Assembly (NCBI GenBank): GCA_031429355.1
Contig: JANOZM010000005.1
Span: forward strand, 143,488-207,487
DNA: 64,000 nucleotides
DNA from: JANOZM01 sp031429355
GTDB taxonomy: Bacteria > Pseudomonadota > Gammaproteobacteria > Burkholderiales > Burkholderiaceae_E
Reading direction: 5' to 3'
The notes under the pieces were generated by a model that ran no database searches, had not been told where the DNA came from, and saw only the letters and a list, made by a program, of their open reading frames with translations. Shown one piece after another: positions 25,845 through 34,844 of this stretch; positions within the stretch are counted from its first letter, which is position 1, and each line of letters starts with the position of its first letter. The translations under genes were made by a program, and so were the position numbers.

Positions 25845-27164
25845 ATGTCTACACAAGCCAACCACGCTGAACCCAGTAATTTTTTAGAAAAAGTTACCGG
25901 CGCAAGAGCCAACGAACTGAGTGCTGCTGCACTGTCTTTTGCTTATTTTTTCTGCCTATTAGCCTCTTATTATGTGCTGCGCCCAATTCGCGATGAAATG
26001 GCCGTGCAAATTGGTAAAAATGGTTTGGCCGAAATTTTTACCTATGTGTTTTTTACTATGCTTGCGGTCATGCCTATTTTTGGCTGGTTGATGGCGCGTT
26101 TTCCGCGAAAAAAATTACTGGTTTGGATGTATGTTTTTTTCGCACTTAATTTAGTAGGTTTTAATTTTTACTTTGCGGGGGCTGGTCAGCAAACGCCTTT
26201 TGTGGCACGCATATTTTATGTTTGGGTAAGCGTCTATAACTTATTTGTTATTTCGGTCTTTTGGAGCTTTATGGCCGACTTGTTTACCAGCGATCAAGCC
26301 AAGCGCATTTACGGCTTCGTTGCGGCTGGTGGCACCATTGGCGCTTTAGCTGGACCAACTATTACTGTTAATTTAGTGGGTGTCATTGGGGCTAAAAATT
26401 TGCTGTTAGTGTCGGCCGCATTTTTAATGGTTACTGTTGCGCTAATTCAAGCTTTAGTCTCGTGGGAAAAAACTAACGCTGTTAGCGAGCAAGACAAAGC
26501 GCAGCTTGCAAATGAAGAAAAACCCATGGGTGGCAGCATATGGGCCGGGATTCGCGATGTCGTCACCGATCCTTATTTGTTAGCCATTTGCGCATTTTTG
26601 TTTTTATACGCTTTACTGTCGTCGTTGCTATATTTTGCACAAATCGATTTGTTGCCCAAGGCAATTCCCAACAGCGTGGAGCGTATCCAGCTTCTAGCAA
26701 AAACCGATTTAGCCGTAAACATAATTACTTTGGCAATTCAATTATTAGCCTTTGGTAAATTGATGACTAAGTTGGGGCCAAAATTTATGTTGGTCTCGAT
26801 ACCCGTAGTTTCAATCTTTGGCTTTATCGCCCTTGCTGTCTCGCCCGTGTTAACAGTACTGTTGGTCTTTGGTGTTTTACGCCGTGCCGGAGAATATGCT
26901 GTCAGCAAACCTGCACGCGAAACTTTATTTAACGTGCTACCGACCGAGCAAAAATACAAAGCAAAAAACGTAATCGACACATTGGTTCATCGTACTGGCG
27001 ATGTATCGTCTACATGGATTATTACGCTACTAAGTCGTGCGGGGGTCAATTTGCAAACAATGAGTACGGCTGCTGTACCGCTGGCTATTGCTTGGACGGC
27101 GGTTGCTTGGTGGTTAGGTAACCGTGCGATTGAAAAATCAAAAACTACAATCGTTGATCAGTAG
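25845..27164 (+). CDS. NTT/MFS-like transporter (NTP/NDP exchange transporter superfamily)
   Basis: A 439-residue polytopic protein with about 12 hydrophobic helices. The segment SYYVLRPIRDEMAVQ near residue 48 is typical of the ATP:ADP antiporter-related family found in free-living proteobacteria, commonly annotated as MFS transporters. FMADLFTSDQAKRIYGFVAAGGTIGALAGP is another family hallmark. Function in free-living bacteria is unknown. The 3' end overlaps the convergent phhA gene by about 20 bp. Confidence 0.85.
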   Translation: MSTQANHAEPSNFLEKVTGARANELSAAALSFAYFFCLLASYYVLRPIRDEMAVQIGKNGLAEIFTYVFFTMLAVMPIFGWLMARFPRKKLLVWMYVFFALNLVGFNFYFAGAGQQTPFVARIFYVWVSVYNLFVISVFWSFMADLFTSDQAKRIYGFVAAGGTIGALAGPTITVNLVGVIGAKNLLLVSAAFLMVTVALIQALVSWEKTNAVSEQDKAQLANEEKPMGGSIWAGIRDVVTDPYLLAICAFLFLYALLSSLLYFAQIDLLPKAIPNSVERIQLLAKTDLAVNIITLAIQLLAFGKLMTKLGPKFMLVSIPVVSIFGFIALAVSPVLTVLLVFGVLRRAGEYAVSKPARETLFNVLPTEQKYKAKNVIDTLVHRTGDVSSTWIITLLSRAGVNLQTMSTAAVPLAIAWTAVAWWLGNRAIEKSKTTIVDQ

Positions 27165-27984
27165 CCTCGTGTGCATCGGGGCTAAGCACTGGTAATTTAT
27201 TAAGCGCTTTGTAAAGCAACGAAAAATCGGGTGCGGTTTCGGTAATTAATTGTTCAAACGAATCGATTGCAAAGTAGGTGCTTTGAAAGCAATCGATTTG
27301 GTAACGGGTTTGCATCATTCGTACTAAATCGAAGTGCAACCATTGACGCGTAGCTATCTCACTCGCTGGTAAAATCGGGGCTGTGGCGTGAGCTAACTCA
27401 CCGGGTGAAGATAATATTCCGGCTCCATAGGCACGCAAACCTTCGGGCTCTAAAACTAGTCCAAATTCAATTGTGTACCAATACAAGCGCGCTAAATAAG
27501 TTAAGCCACCGAGCTTAAACGCTTTCAGTGCACCTAAGCCATAAGCTTGAACATAGTCGGCCAAATGCTGATTAAATAGCATGGGTACGTGGCCGAAAAA
27601 GTCGTGAAATAAATCGGGCTCAACGATGTAATCGAACTCGTGTGGTTCGCGTATCCAAATGGTGACTGGAAATCGACGGTTGGCCAAATGGGTAAAAAAT
27701 ACTTCGTCAGGTAGCAAACCAGGGACGCCAATAAGTTCCCAGCCAGTTGCAGCTAACAACTGCTGATTGACAATATCGAACCGTGGAATTTCGTTGGCAA
27801 AGTCGAGTTGCTTTAACGAATTGATAAATACAGAACTAGCGCGGTTCGGTAATAACTCTAGCTGGCGTTGATAGAGACGCCGCCACACATCTTGGTGGTC
27901 ACTAGTGTAGTTAGCATAATTCTGGGCCACACGAAAATCGTCCGACATATTTTCGTAGTTACCGCGTAGCCCGTTATTTGTCAT
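27145..27984 (-). CDS. phhA: Phenylalanine 4-monooxygenase
   Basis: A 279-residue tetrahydropterin-dependent hydroxylase making tyrosine from phenylalanine. The iron ligands are the two histidines in DLFHDFFGHVPML and the glutamate in the YTIEFGLVLE segment. AYGAGILSSPGE is the conserved substrate loop. Length matches bacterial single-domain PhhA without a regulatory domain. The gene ends tail-to-tail with the NTT-like carrier. fbp lies 10 bp upstream in the same direction. Confidence 0.95.
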   Translation of the reverse strand: MTNNGLRGNYENMSDDFRVAQNYANYTSDHQDVWRRLYQRQLELLPNRASSVFINSLKQLDFANEIPRFDIVNQQLLAATGWELIGVPGLLPDEVFFTHLANRRFPVTIWIREPHEFDYIVEPDLFHDFFGHVPMLFNQHLADYVQAYGLGALKAFKLGGLTYLARLYWYTIEFGLVLEPEGLRAYGAGILSSPGELAHATAPILPASEIATRQWLHFDLVRMMQTRYQIDCFQSTYFAIDSFEQLITETAPDFSLLYKALNKLPVLSPDAHEATDQRL

Positions 27985-27994
27985 TTGTGCATTT

Positions 27995-28996
27995 TTACTG
28001 GTGATACGAAGTCACGACATCAACTTCATTTTTTGATCCCAAAAATACCGCAACGCGTTCGTGCAATTTACTGGGTTCGATATCCATAATGCGTTGTTTG
28101 CCGTTAGTCGACTTTCCACCCGCTTGCTCGACAATAAAGCTCATTGGGTTGGCTTCGTACATTAAACGTAACTTGCCTAATTTATCGGGTTCACGTTTAT
28201 CGCGCGGGTAAGTAAACACGCCGCCGCGCACTAAAATGCGATGCACATCAGCCACCATCGACGCAACCCAACGCATATTAAAATCCTTGCCGCGCGGGCC
28301 AGTTTTTCCGGCTAGTAACTCGTCGATATAGCGGGTAACGGGGGCTTCCCAGTGGCGGCTGTTCGAGGCATTAATTGCAAATTCTTTGGTATCTGGTGGA
28401 ATCGACATTTGATTGTTGGTTAACCACCAAGAACCGGTTTCTTTATCAAGCGTAAAACAGGCAACGCCGGTACCAACAGTTAAAACTAGCAACGTCGATG
28501 GGCCATACACTGCGTAGCCCGCTGCCGCTTGTTCTTTGCCCGCTTGCAAAAAGTGTTTTTCCTCGACTTTGGTGACACCTTTGGGCAAAGGTAGTACTGA
28601 AAAAATTGTGCCAATAGCAACGTTGACATCGATATTGGACGAACCATCTAAAGGATCAAACAGCAGCAAAAATTTACCCTGAGGGTATTCGGCTGGAATA
28701 TCGAAATGGGTTTCCATTTCTTCAGAGGCCATACCCGCCAACGCGCCGCCCCACAAGTTTGCTTCTAATAAAACTTCATTGGCGATAACGTCTAATTTTT
28801 TTTGCGATTCGCCCTGTACATTCTCGGACCCAGCCTCGCCTAAAACCCCCGATAAAGCGCCTTTGCCCACTTGATAACTAATACGTTTACAGGCACGTGC
28901 AACCACCTCTAACAATAAGCGCAACTGCGGGGTTATTGGCTTTACGGTGTCGCGTTCTTTTTCAACAAGATACTGGGTTAGGCTAATCATTTGCAT
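27995..28996 (-). CDS. fbp: Fructose-1,6-bisphosphatase class I
   Basis: A 333-residue gluconeogenic phosphatase. The metal-binding motif LLFDPLDGSSNIDVNVAIGTIF and the upstream Glu-rich SEEMETHF are intact. YEANPMSFIVEQAGG and an R-I-x-D-I-x-P segment near the C-terminus are the FBPase end. The most likely start is the first or second Met (MQM). It sits between phhA and pepN, all on the minus strand, but the 36-bp gap to pepN does not prove an operon. Confidence 0.95.
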   Translation of the reverse strand: MQMISLTQYLVEKERDTVKPITPQLRLLLEVVARACKRISYQVGKGALSGVLGEAGSENVQGESQKKLDVIANEVLLEANLWGGALAGMASEEMETHFDIPAEYPQGKFLLLFDPLDGSSNIDVNVAIGTIFSVLPLPKGVTKVEEKHFLQAGKEQAAAGYAVYGPSTLLVLTVGTGVACFTLDKETGSWWLTNNQMSIPPDTKEFAINASNSRHWEAPVTRYIDELLAGKTGPRGKDFNMRWVASMVADVHRILVRGGVFTYPRDKREPDKLGKLRLMYEANPMSFIVEQAGGKSTNGKQRIMDIEPSKLHERVAVFLGSKNEVDVVTSYHQ

Positions 28997-29032
28997 TTGA
29001 AAGGTCCGGAATTTTTTAGTTCGTAAAATTAT

Positions 29033-31789
29033 TTATTTGGCGTTTAATGCTTTTGAAACAATTTCACGGGTAGATACTGATAGGTTAGCACCGTTGTGAA
29101 GACGCTCTAATGTTGTGTGCATTAAGTTCTTGTAAGCAGGTGCGTAGTTGGTCCAACGATCCATCGAGCGAGCCAAGCGCGCTGCGATCTGCGGATTAAA
29201 TTGATCAACCTCAGTAATAATTTCTGCCCAGAAATCATACCCTTGGCCGTTTGCTGTGTGAAACTCCGCCAGATTACTGGTAAAGAATGCGCCGACCAAC
29301 GAGCGTAAGCGGTTGGGGTTTGTGCGATCAAAGCCAGAAGATGCATACAACAGTTTGACGTCAGTTAAAACAGACGATCCATTAGGTTGCCGAACCGAGG
29401 TCGCTTGCGCGGAATACCATTTGTCCATCGCTAAAGGTTCGTGCTGATATCGATTTTTAAATTCCTTAAATACGACGTCGCGGGTTTTTCCAGAAGCAAA
29501 CCGCGATGCCATCAAGGCCCCAAAGCGCTCTGTCATATTGTCGGCGCGGCTTGTCTGTTCAACAATTGCATCGTCAGCATAACCAGTTATTGCCCAATAA
29601 CTCAAAACTGCCTGCGAAAGCGCGCGTGGCCCAACTTGTTTGGGCTCCGCGGCGTACGGTTCGCGCACTTGATGCATTTGATACAAAACCTGCCAATGCT
29701 TTTCTAACTGGTTGGCAATTTGCTTCATCACGGTTAGCCGCGCTTCGCGTAATCGTGCCGGATCAAGACTGGTAATGGACTCGGCTAAAACCGGCTCTTG
29801 CGGCAGGGCCAGCAGCTCTGCTTTATAGGCCGGTGATAACTTTGTATCCATCAACGACAGTTTTAAAGAATCTACGACGGCTTCAATACAAGCGGCCGCT
29901 TTTGAGTCTTCGTGGTACTGATTCAAAAATGCTCGAGTAGCCAAAGACTGTAGCGCATCCCATCGATTAAATGGGTCTAAATCATGACTCGCAAGCAGGC
30001 TCAATTGGTCGTTAGAGTAGGGTACTTTAACGATAATAGGCGCTGACAGTTGGCGCGCAATTGAAGGCAATGCGCGTTTGCTTAAAGCTGCACTGTTAGC
30101 AATTGAAAATGACTGTTCCATTTCTGTTAACAAAAATGTTTTTGAGCTGTTGGGTTGGCCCGCATAGGTGTTTTCTACAACACCAATTTCGAGTGGTATG
30201 CAAAATGGTTTTTGACCTTCTCGTATTATTTGCTTGCAATGCAAGGTTAAGTTGTTACCTGCTATGCTCCACTCGCATTCGACAATTGGGGTGTGTGCCT
30301 GTTCGTACCAAAGCTTAAACTGGGCTAAATCGACATGGTTTGCGTCCGCAATTGCCGCTACAAATTCATCGCAAGTAACCGCTTGTCCGTCGTGTCGTTC
30401 GAAGTACAAGGCAATACCCTTAGTGAACCCTTCGCGGCCAACAATAGTTTGCAGCATGCGTATAACTTCGGCACCTTTTTCGTACACTGTTGAAGTGTAG
30501 AAATTATCAATATCCTCATAGGAATCTGGGCGAATCGGATGGGCCATCGGCCCCGCGTCCTCGGCAAACTGGGCTCGTCGTAACGTAGTTACGTCTTTGA
30601 TACGATTGACAGCGCGAGCACTAGCCGCTTCAGCGGCAGTCGTGCAATGTGCGGCCGCCATATCGCTCGAAAATTCTTGATCTCGAAAGACCGTTAAGCC
30701 TTCCTTTAAAGTAAGCTGAAACCAGTCGCGGCAGGTTACTCGATTACCCGTCCAGTTGTGAAAGTATTCATGGCCAACAATGGCTTCAATATTGTCGTAA
30801 TCAGTATCAGTGGCTAAATCTGGCGCGGCAAAGACGTAAGCTGAATTGAAAATATTGAGCCCTTTGTTTTCCATAGCACCCATATTAAAATCGTCCACGG
30901 CAACAATCATAAAGCGATCTAGATCAAGCTCTAAACCAAATCGTTCTCGGTCCCATTTTATAGAGGCCGCTAACGAATCTAGCGCGTGCTGCGTACGATT
31001 TAATTGGCCTGGTTTTACCCATATTTGAAGTAATGCCGGGCGAGCAGGTTGTCCGTTTTTTGCGGGGCGCTGAATTGTTTTTTCATTCACCTCGAAGCGA
31101 CCTGCGACGACCGCAAACAAATATGACGGTTTCGGAAATGGATCGTCCCATTTCGCGTAATGTCTTGCCTCGCCGGTCGTAACGTTGGGCTCTAAATTAC
31201 CCTGTTCCGTCAAATTACCATTGGAAAGTAGCACCGGAAATTCTGACTTTACGGCCCGCAATTCCACGCTGTACTGGCTCATGATATCGGGTCGATCCTG
31301 GAACCAAGTGATTCGACGAAACCCCTCGGCTTCACATTGCGTAAAAAAGTTTCCACCAGAGATGTAAAGACCATTTAGTGCTTTGTTGTTGCTTGGGTCT
31401 ATTTCACTAACCGTAGTAACCGTAAATGTTTCGGTCGGCATCTTTTGAGTATCAGGATCAAATGCTGCGCGATCAATGACTAGTTTGTTTTTGCTAATGA
31501 CCCAATGCTTTGAATCGAGCTCGATATTGTTTACGCTAACCTTCTTCAACTGCAAATCGGCATCACCGTCCAACACTAAATGATTAAATGTTTCCTTACT
31601 TGTGTAAAGTTGCTGTGCGAGTGGGTTGCGTTTAAAGTTTAAGTGGCAAGTTACAATAGTTAAAGCTGGAGCCAAGTCAAATTCAATATTTACTTTGGGA
31701 ATAAGCCACTCGCAAGGCTTGTAATCCTTACGGTAAATGGGGCCAATTTGCGAAAATTGCTCTAAAGATAGAGACTCTGGTGCGTTCAT
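29033..31789 (-). CDS. pepN: Aminopeptidase N (M1 metallopeptidase)
   Basis: A 918-residue zinc aminopeptidase of PepN type. The exopeptidase motif GAMENKGLNIF is followed by the zinc site HEYFHNWTGNRVTCRDW...E (HExxH plus downstream Glu in LKEGLTVFRD). The C-terminal helical repeats are full length. I place the start at the ATG at 31789, beginning MNAPESLSLEQ, because PepN proteins begin close to their first beta strand. The frame is open to 31960, but the extra 57 residues look unlike the family. The 31790-32024 gap holds nothing else I recognise. Confidence 0.94.
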   Translation of the reverse strand: MNAPESLSLEQFSQIGPIYRKDYKPCEWLIPKVNIEFDLAPALTIVTCHLNFKRNPLAQQLYTSKETFNHLVLDGDADLQLKKVSVNNIELDSKHWVISKNKLVIDRAAFDPDTQKMPTETFTVTTVSEIDPSNNKALNGLYISGGNFFTQCEAEGFRRITWFQDRPDIMSQYSVELRAVKSEFPVLLSNGNLTEQGNLEPNVTTGEARHYAKWDDPFPKPSYLFAVVAGRFEVNEKTIQRPAKNGQPARPALLQIWVKPGQLNRTQHALDSLAASIKWDRERFGLELDLDRFMIVAVDDFNMGAMENKGLNIFNSAYVFAAPDLATDTDYDNIEAIVGHEYFHNWTGNRVTCRDWFQLTLKEGLTVFRDQEFSSDMAAAHCTTAAEAASARAVNRIKDVTTLRRAQFAEDAGPMAHPIRPDSYEDIDNFYTSTVYEKGAEVIRMLQTIVGREGFTKGIALYFERHDGQAVTCDEFVAAIADANHVDLAQFKLWYEQAHTPIVECEWSIAGNNLTLHCKQIIREGQKPFCIPLEIGVVENTYAGQPNSSKTFLLTEMEQSFSIANSAALSKRALPSIARQLSAPIIVKVPYSNDQLSLLASHDLDPFNRWDALQSLATRAFLNQYHEDSKAAACIEAVVDSLKLSLMDTKLSPAYKAELLALPQEPVLAESITSLDPARLREARLTVMKQIANQLEKHWQVLYQMHQVREPYAAEPKQVGPRALSQAVLSYWAITGYADDAIVEQTSRADNMTERFGALMASRFASGKTRDVVFKEFKNRYQHEPLAMDKWYSAQATSVRQPNGSSVLTDVKLLYASSGFDRTNPNRLRSLVGAFFTSNLAEFHTANGQGYDFWAEIITEVDQFNPQIAARLARSMDRWTNYAPAYKNLMHTTLERLHNGANLSVSTREIVSKALNAK

Positions 31790-32024
31790 ATGCTGCGATT
31801 CTATTAATTTTGTCGTTGCAATTGTAGTGATGCAATCGTCGGATTTGTATGCTAACCGAATAAGGCTGTCTGTTGTAATTGGAGCCGGATCGGGCCTAAC
31901 CGAACCGGCTGTCGGTTCTAAACCACGGCTTCTCTTTCCTTTATCGCCTTGAACTGTCAATCATCCCTAAAATACAAGCAGTCAATAAAAGCAATTAATA
32001 CAAGTAGTTACTAGAAAGCCGTCT

Positions 32025-33557
32025 ATGAATTTGTCTTTCGCCCAATTAGGGGTTGCGGGATTGCCGTCGCGCTTGCACAACTTGGCCCGCGGCATGGTCT
32101 ACGCAATCGTAGCGGATCAACAGTCGATTCGCATCCCTTTGTTAGCTCGTTCTGCGGTGCGCAGCTTAGAGCAAGGCATTTCTTGCGTTTTGCTTTCTCA
32201 AGCTGAGCCTTCAGCGTGGGTTAAAAAGGCTCGCCTTGCGGGTATCGAACTCGCACCTTACATTAGGGATGGACGTCTTAAGGTATTTCGCCACCATCCC
32301 GATTCGGCCAAACAGGTCTTTCGCGGCGGAGCAGAGCAAGTTATAGGCGAGCTAGACCAAAGCATAGTCGAGCCTGGCTCACTGGTTATGTTTGATCAAG
32401 CAGACGCTATGTTTCAATTGGCAGACCCTCGGTTTGCCGTAGAGGCCTGCCAAAGTTACCAAAATTGGGTCGAAGAAAATAATCTAACGTTGCTTGCTGC
32501 TTTTGTACCGTCTACCCGGGCACCTCGCGATTACGTGACTCTTCGTGCAATTTCCGAAAATTTAGCCGGTTACGCTGTGATGCGTAATGGTCCAGAGACT
32601 GCACAGCTTGAGTTTCGCCATTGGTTTGGCCCGAACGGTCCTAATCCGCGTACAAATTTTGGCTTGCATTTTGACGATGCAGGTTTATTGACAGCGTGGT
32701 CGGCAGGCCGTGGAGCGGCTGCGGCGATGGATACCGTAATGGAAATCGAAGTCGCAACCAATCGTGCAATGGGTGATTTTGTTTCCACGGCGCAAGGTTG
32801 GAAATCGGTTGAAAACTACGCGGATGCGTTGTCCGCAGTCCGCGAAAATCCAGCTGGCACAATGGTTCTGCACTTTTCTTATGCAGCTGAGTTTCGTATT
32901 CTTTGTCAAACGGTTGCGGCTATTCGCTCGTTCGGCCGTCCGCAATGGCGCGTTTTAATTCGCGAGCGCGGTGCTCGTTTGCGTATTCCACACGTAGTTG
33001 CATTAATGCGACTCGGTGCTTCAATGGTAATCCCAGATTCAACCGATGCGACTCAGGCACGCCTTATTGCCGAGTCGTTTCGCGGGACCTTGTTTACCCG
33101 TGGTGTTGAAAGCCGGGTTGATACGGTTTTAGAAGATTTGCAGGGACTAGACTCTAAAGGGTTGAAGTCTGGTCTAGAGTTCCGACAAGCCGCAGAACGT
33201 TTAATGGCAGCTGGCAGTGAATTTGATATTCCGCATACGTTAGTGCGCCTAGGCTTAAGTCAAATTGATGGTGATCGTATTTCGTCGATCTTATCCAGAC
33301 GCGGTGCACGCGACATGCTGTTTGCCGAGCATGATTCTAGCCTCTGGGTGTTTTTATTCGGATGCCCCCAAGAAAGTGCCGAACCAGTTCTAAGTCGGTT
33401 GTTGGGAAAAAATTTCGAGCGCTTGTTTGAAGGCTGGTTTAGAGTGGGTAAAAGTCGCGACATTTTAGCGGCACTAGCTCAGTTAGATGAGCCTATTGTT
33501 GTTTCTGAAACGCGTAGCAATAATGTGATTGATTTGAAGTTCAAGCGTTCCGCATAA
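32025..33557 (+). CDS. BcsE-like protein (putative c-di-GMP-binding exopolysaccharide regulator)
   Basis: A 510-residue cytosolic protein resembling BcsE. The N-terminal region (about 1-220) is RecA-like in character, with a Walker-B-like VMFDQADAMF. The middle region (about 270-380) has RIPHVVALMRLGASMVIPDS, recalling the receiver-like part of BcsE. A C-terminal GIL-like region contains SRRGARDMLFAEHDSSLWVFLFGC. The BcsE I-site is RxGD; here the nearest match is R-R-G-A-R-D, so c-di-GMP binding is plausible but not assured. It is the first gene of the glycan cluster and no other bcs genes are present. Confidence 0.65.
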   Translation: MNLSFAQLGVAGLPSRLHNLARGMVYAIVADQQSIRIPLLARSAVRSLEQGISCVLLSQAEPSAWVKKARLAGIELAPYIRDGRLKVFRHHPDSAKQVFRGGAEQVIGELDQSIVEPGSLVMFDQADAMFQLADPRFAVEACQSYQNWVEENNLTLLAAFVPSTRAPRDYVTLRAISENLAGYAVMRNGPETAQLEFRHWFGPNGPNPRTNFGLHFDDAGLLTAWSAGRGAAAAMDTVMEIEVATNRAMGDFVSTAQGWKSVENYADALSAVRENPAGTMVLHFSYAAEFRILCQTVAAIRSFGRPQWRVLIRERGARLRIPHVVALMRLGASMVIPDSTDATQARLIAESFRGTLFTRGVESRVDTVLEDLQGLDSKGLKSGLEFRQAAERLMAAGSEFDIPHTLVRLGLSQIDGDRISSILSRRGARDMLFAEHDSSLWVFLFGCPQESAEPVLSRLLGKNFERLFEGWFRVGKSRDILAALAQLDEPIVVSETRSNNVIDLKFKRSA

Positions 33558-33586
33558 TTGCGAACTTACCGAACGATTATTGCGGC

Positions 33587-34840
33587 ATGAATAAATTCTC
33601 AAATCGACTTGCGATTTTCCGTGGCCTTTTGTTTTGCATTTTCGCGCTGCCTTACTTCGCAGTTCAAGCCCAAAGTGAAACCCAAACGGCTTATGAAGCC
33701 GGTGCTTACAGCCGCGCCGCCAAGCTTGGCGCTGCCGCTTTGTCCCAACAACCCGGAAATCATGATTTACGTTTAATTGTTGCCAACAGTCTTGCCTGGT
33801 CAGGACGCTTAGACGCTGCCGTTTTACAGTACGAAAAATTGTATGGCACGCCCCTAGAAAATTCTGGCAAAGTAGGTATTGCTAACGTCATGCGTTGGCG
33901 CGGGCGTGCAAACGAAGCCGAGCCAATATATGAGGCGATTTTAGCCCGAGATCCGGCCAACAAAGAAGCGCTTGAGGGCAAGCGTATGACCGATCGCGAA
34001 CTCCGGCCGCAAATAAACAAGTCGGTCCACTTGTTGGGCCAAACCGGCGGTTTTGCGCGTCTCGAATCAGCAACTATGTACTCGCGCTACACCGACGATC
34101 GCTCAGTTAAATGGGGTGCGGGTTACACGCTTGGCAAGGACCGCAATGCACCCCAAGCTGATAAATTTGCTGCGATTCAAGGTTATGTTCAAGCTTTAAA
34201 TTGGCCGGCAGCACCACGTTTAGATTTGTCGGTAGCCGACGGATTCAACAAAACGCGGCTTTACGGATTAGTTTCTGTTGATTTGCTGCCGGACACTTTT
34301 GGGCTTCGGGTCGGGTTAGTAAACTGGGGGCATTTAGCGACCAACGCTCAGGCTCAGGCCAATGGATTGTTTGCGCGCCGGGTTGGCGCTTATTGGAACG
34401 TGGGTGGGGATTGGGGTACCGTAAAAACTACGCTCGATGCTTATCGCGTTAGCGACGGCAATTTTGTTTGGGACGCACAAGCAATTTACACACCGGCTTG
34501 GCAGCCGGTTGCTCAATTGTTTACGTGGTACAGCGGAGCTTATGCCAAGTCAGCAGACAAAACAGTGTCCAGCTATTGGTCGCCTTCAAGCACCTACGGT
34601 CTAGCGCTATTAGGGTTAAAAAAATCGTGGTATTCAGATCGTGGCGATTTGACGGTGGGAGTGCAGGCAGGCTTTAAATTGACTGACGAAGCGCGTAATA
34701 ATTTAAGCCTTAGTGCCAACGGTAAATATTGGTTCACAGAATCCACCGCGTTAGGATTTGATTTATATGCCACTAGCTCGCCGCGCCCCGCAGAATACAA
34801 GCAGCGTTCTTTAAATATCAACTTGCTTAGACTTTGGTAA
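33587..34840 (+). CDS. TPR plus outer-membrane beta-barrel protein, YaiO/PgaA-like exopolysaccharide exporter candidate
   Basis: A 417-residue envelope protein. A signal peptide covers residues 1-29 (cleavage after VQAQ). TPR-like helices occupy about 30-135 (RAAKLGAAALSQQPGNHDLR, then RANEAEPIYEAILARDPANKEALEGK). The remainder is alternating aromatic and polar strands typical of a barrel, ending in NINLLRLW with the expected C-terminal aromatic residue. The architecture parallels PgaA, in which periplasmic TPRs guide a glycan to an outer-membrane pore. The stop lies a few bases before the glycosyltransferase start. Confidence 0.75.
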   Translation: MNKFSNRLAIFRGLLFCIFALPYFAVQAQSETQTAYEAGAYSRAAKLGAAALSQQPGNHDLRLIVANSLAWSGRLDAAVLQYEKLYGTPLENSGKVGIANVMRWRGRANEAEPIYEAILARDPANKEALEGKRMTDRELRPQINKSVHLLGQTGGFARLESATMYSRYTDDRSVKWGAGYTLGKDRNAPQADKFAAIQGYVQALNWPAAPRLDLSVADGFNKTRLYGLVSVDLLPDTFGLRVGLVNWGHLATNAQAQANGLFARRVGAYWNVGGDWGTVKTTLDAYRVSDGNFVWDAQAIYTPAWQPVAQLFTWYSGAYAKSADKTVSSYWSPSSTYGLALLGLKKSWYSDRGDLTVGVQAGFKLTDEARNNLSLSANGKYWFTESTALGFDLYATSSPRPAEYKQRSLNINLLRLW

Positions 34841-34844
34841 GTTG

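Noticed and set aside
31790..31960. 57-residue N-terminal extension of PepN
   Set aside because: The frame is open, but the sequence is unlike PepN, and the ATG at 31789 gives the family's usual N-terminus.
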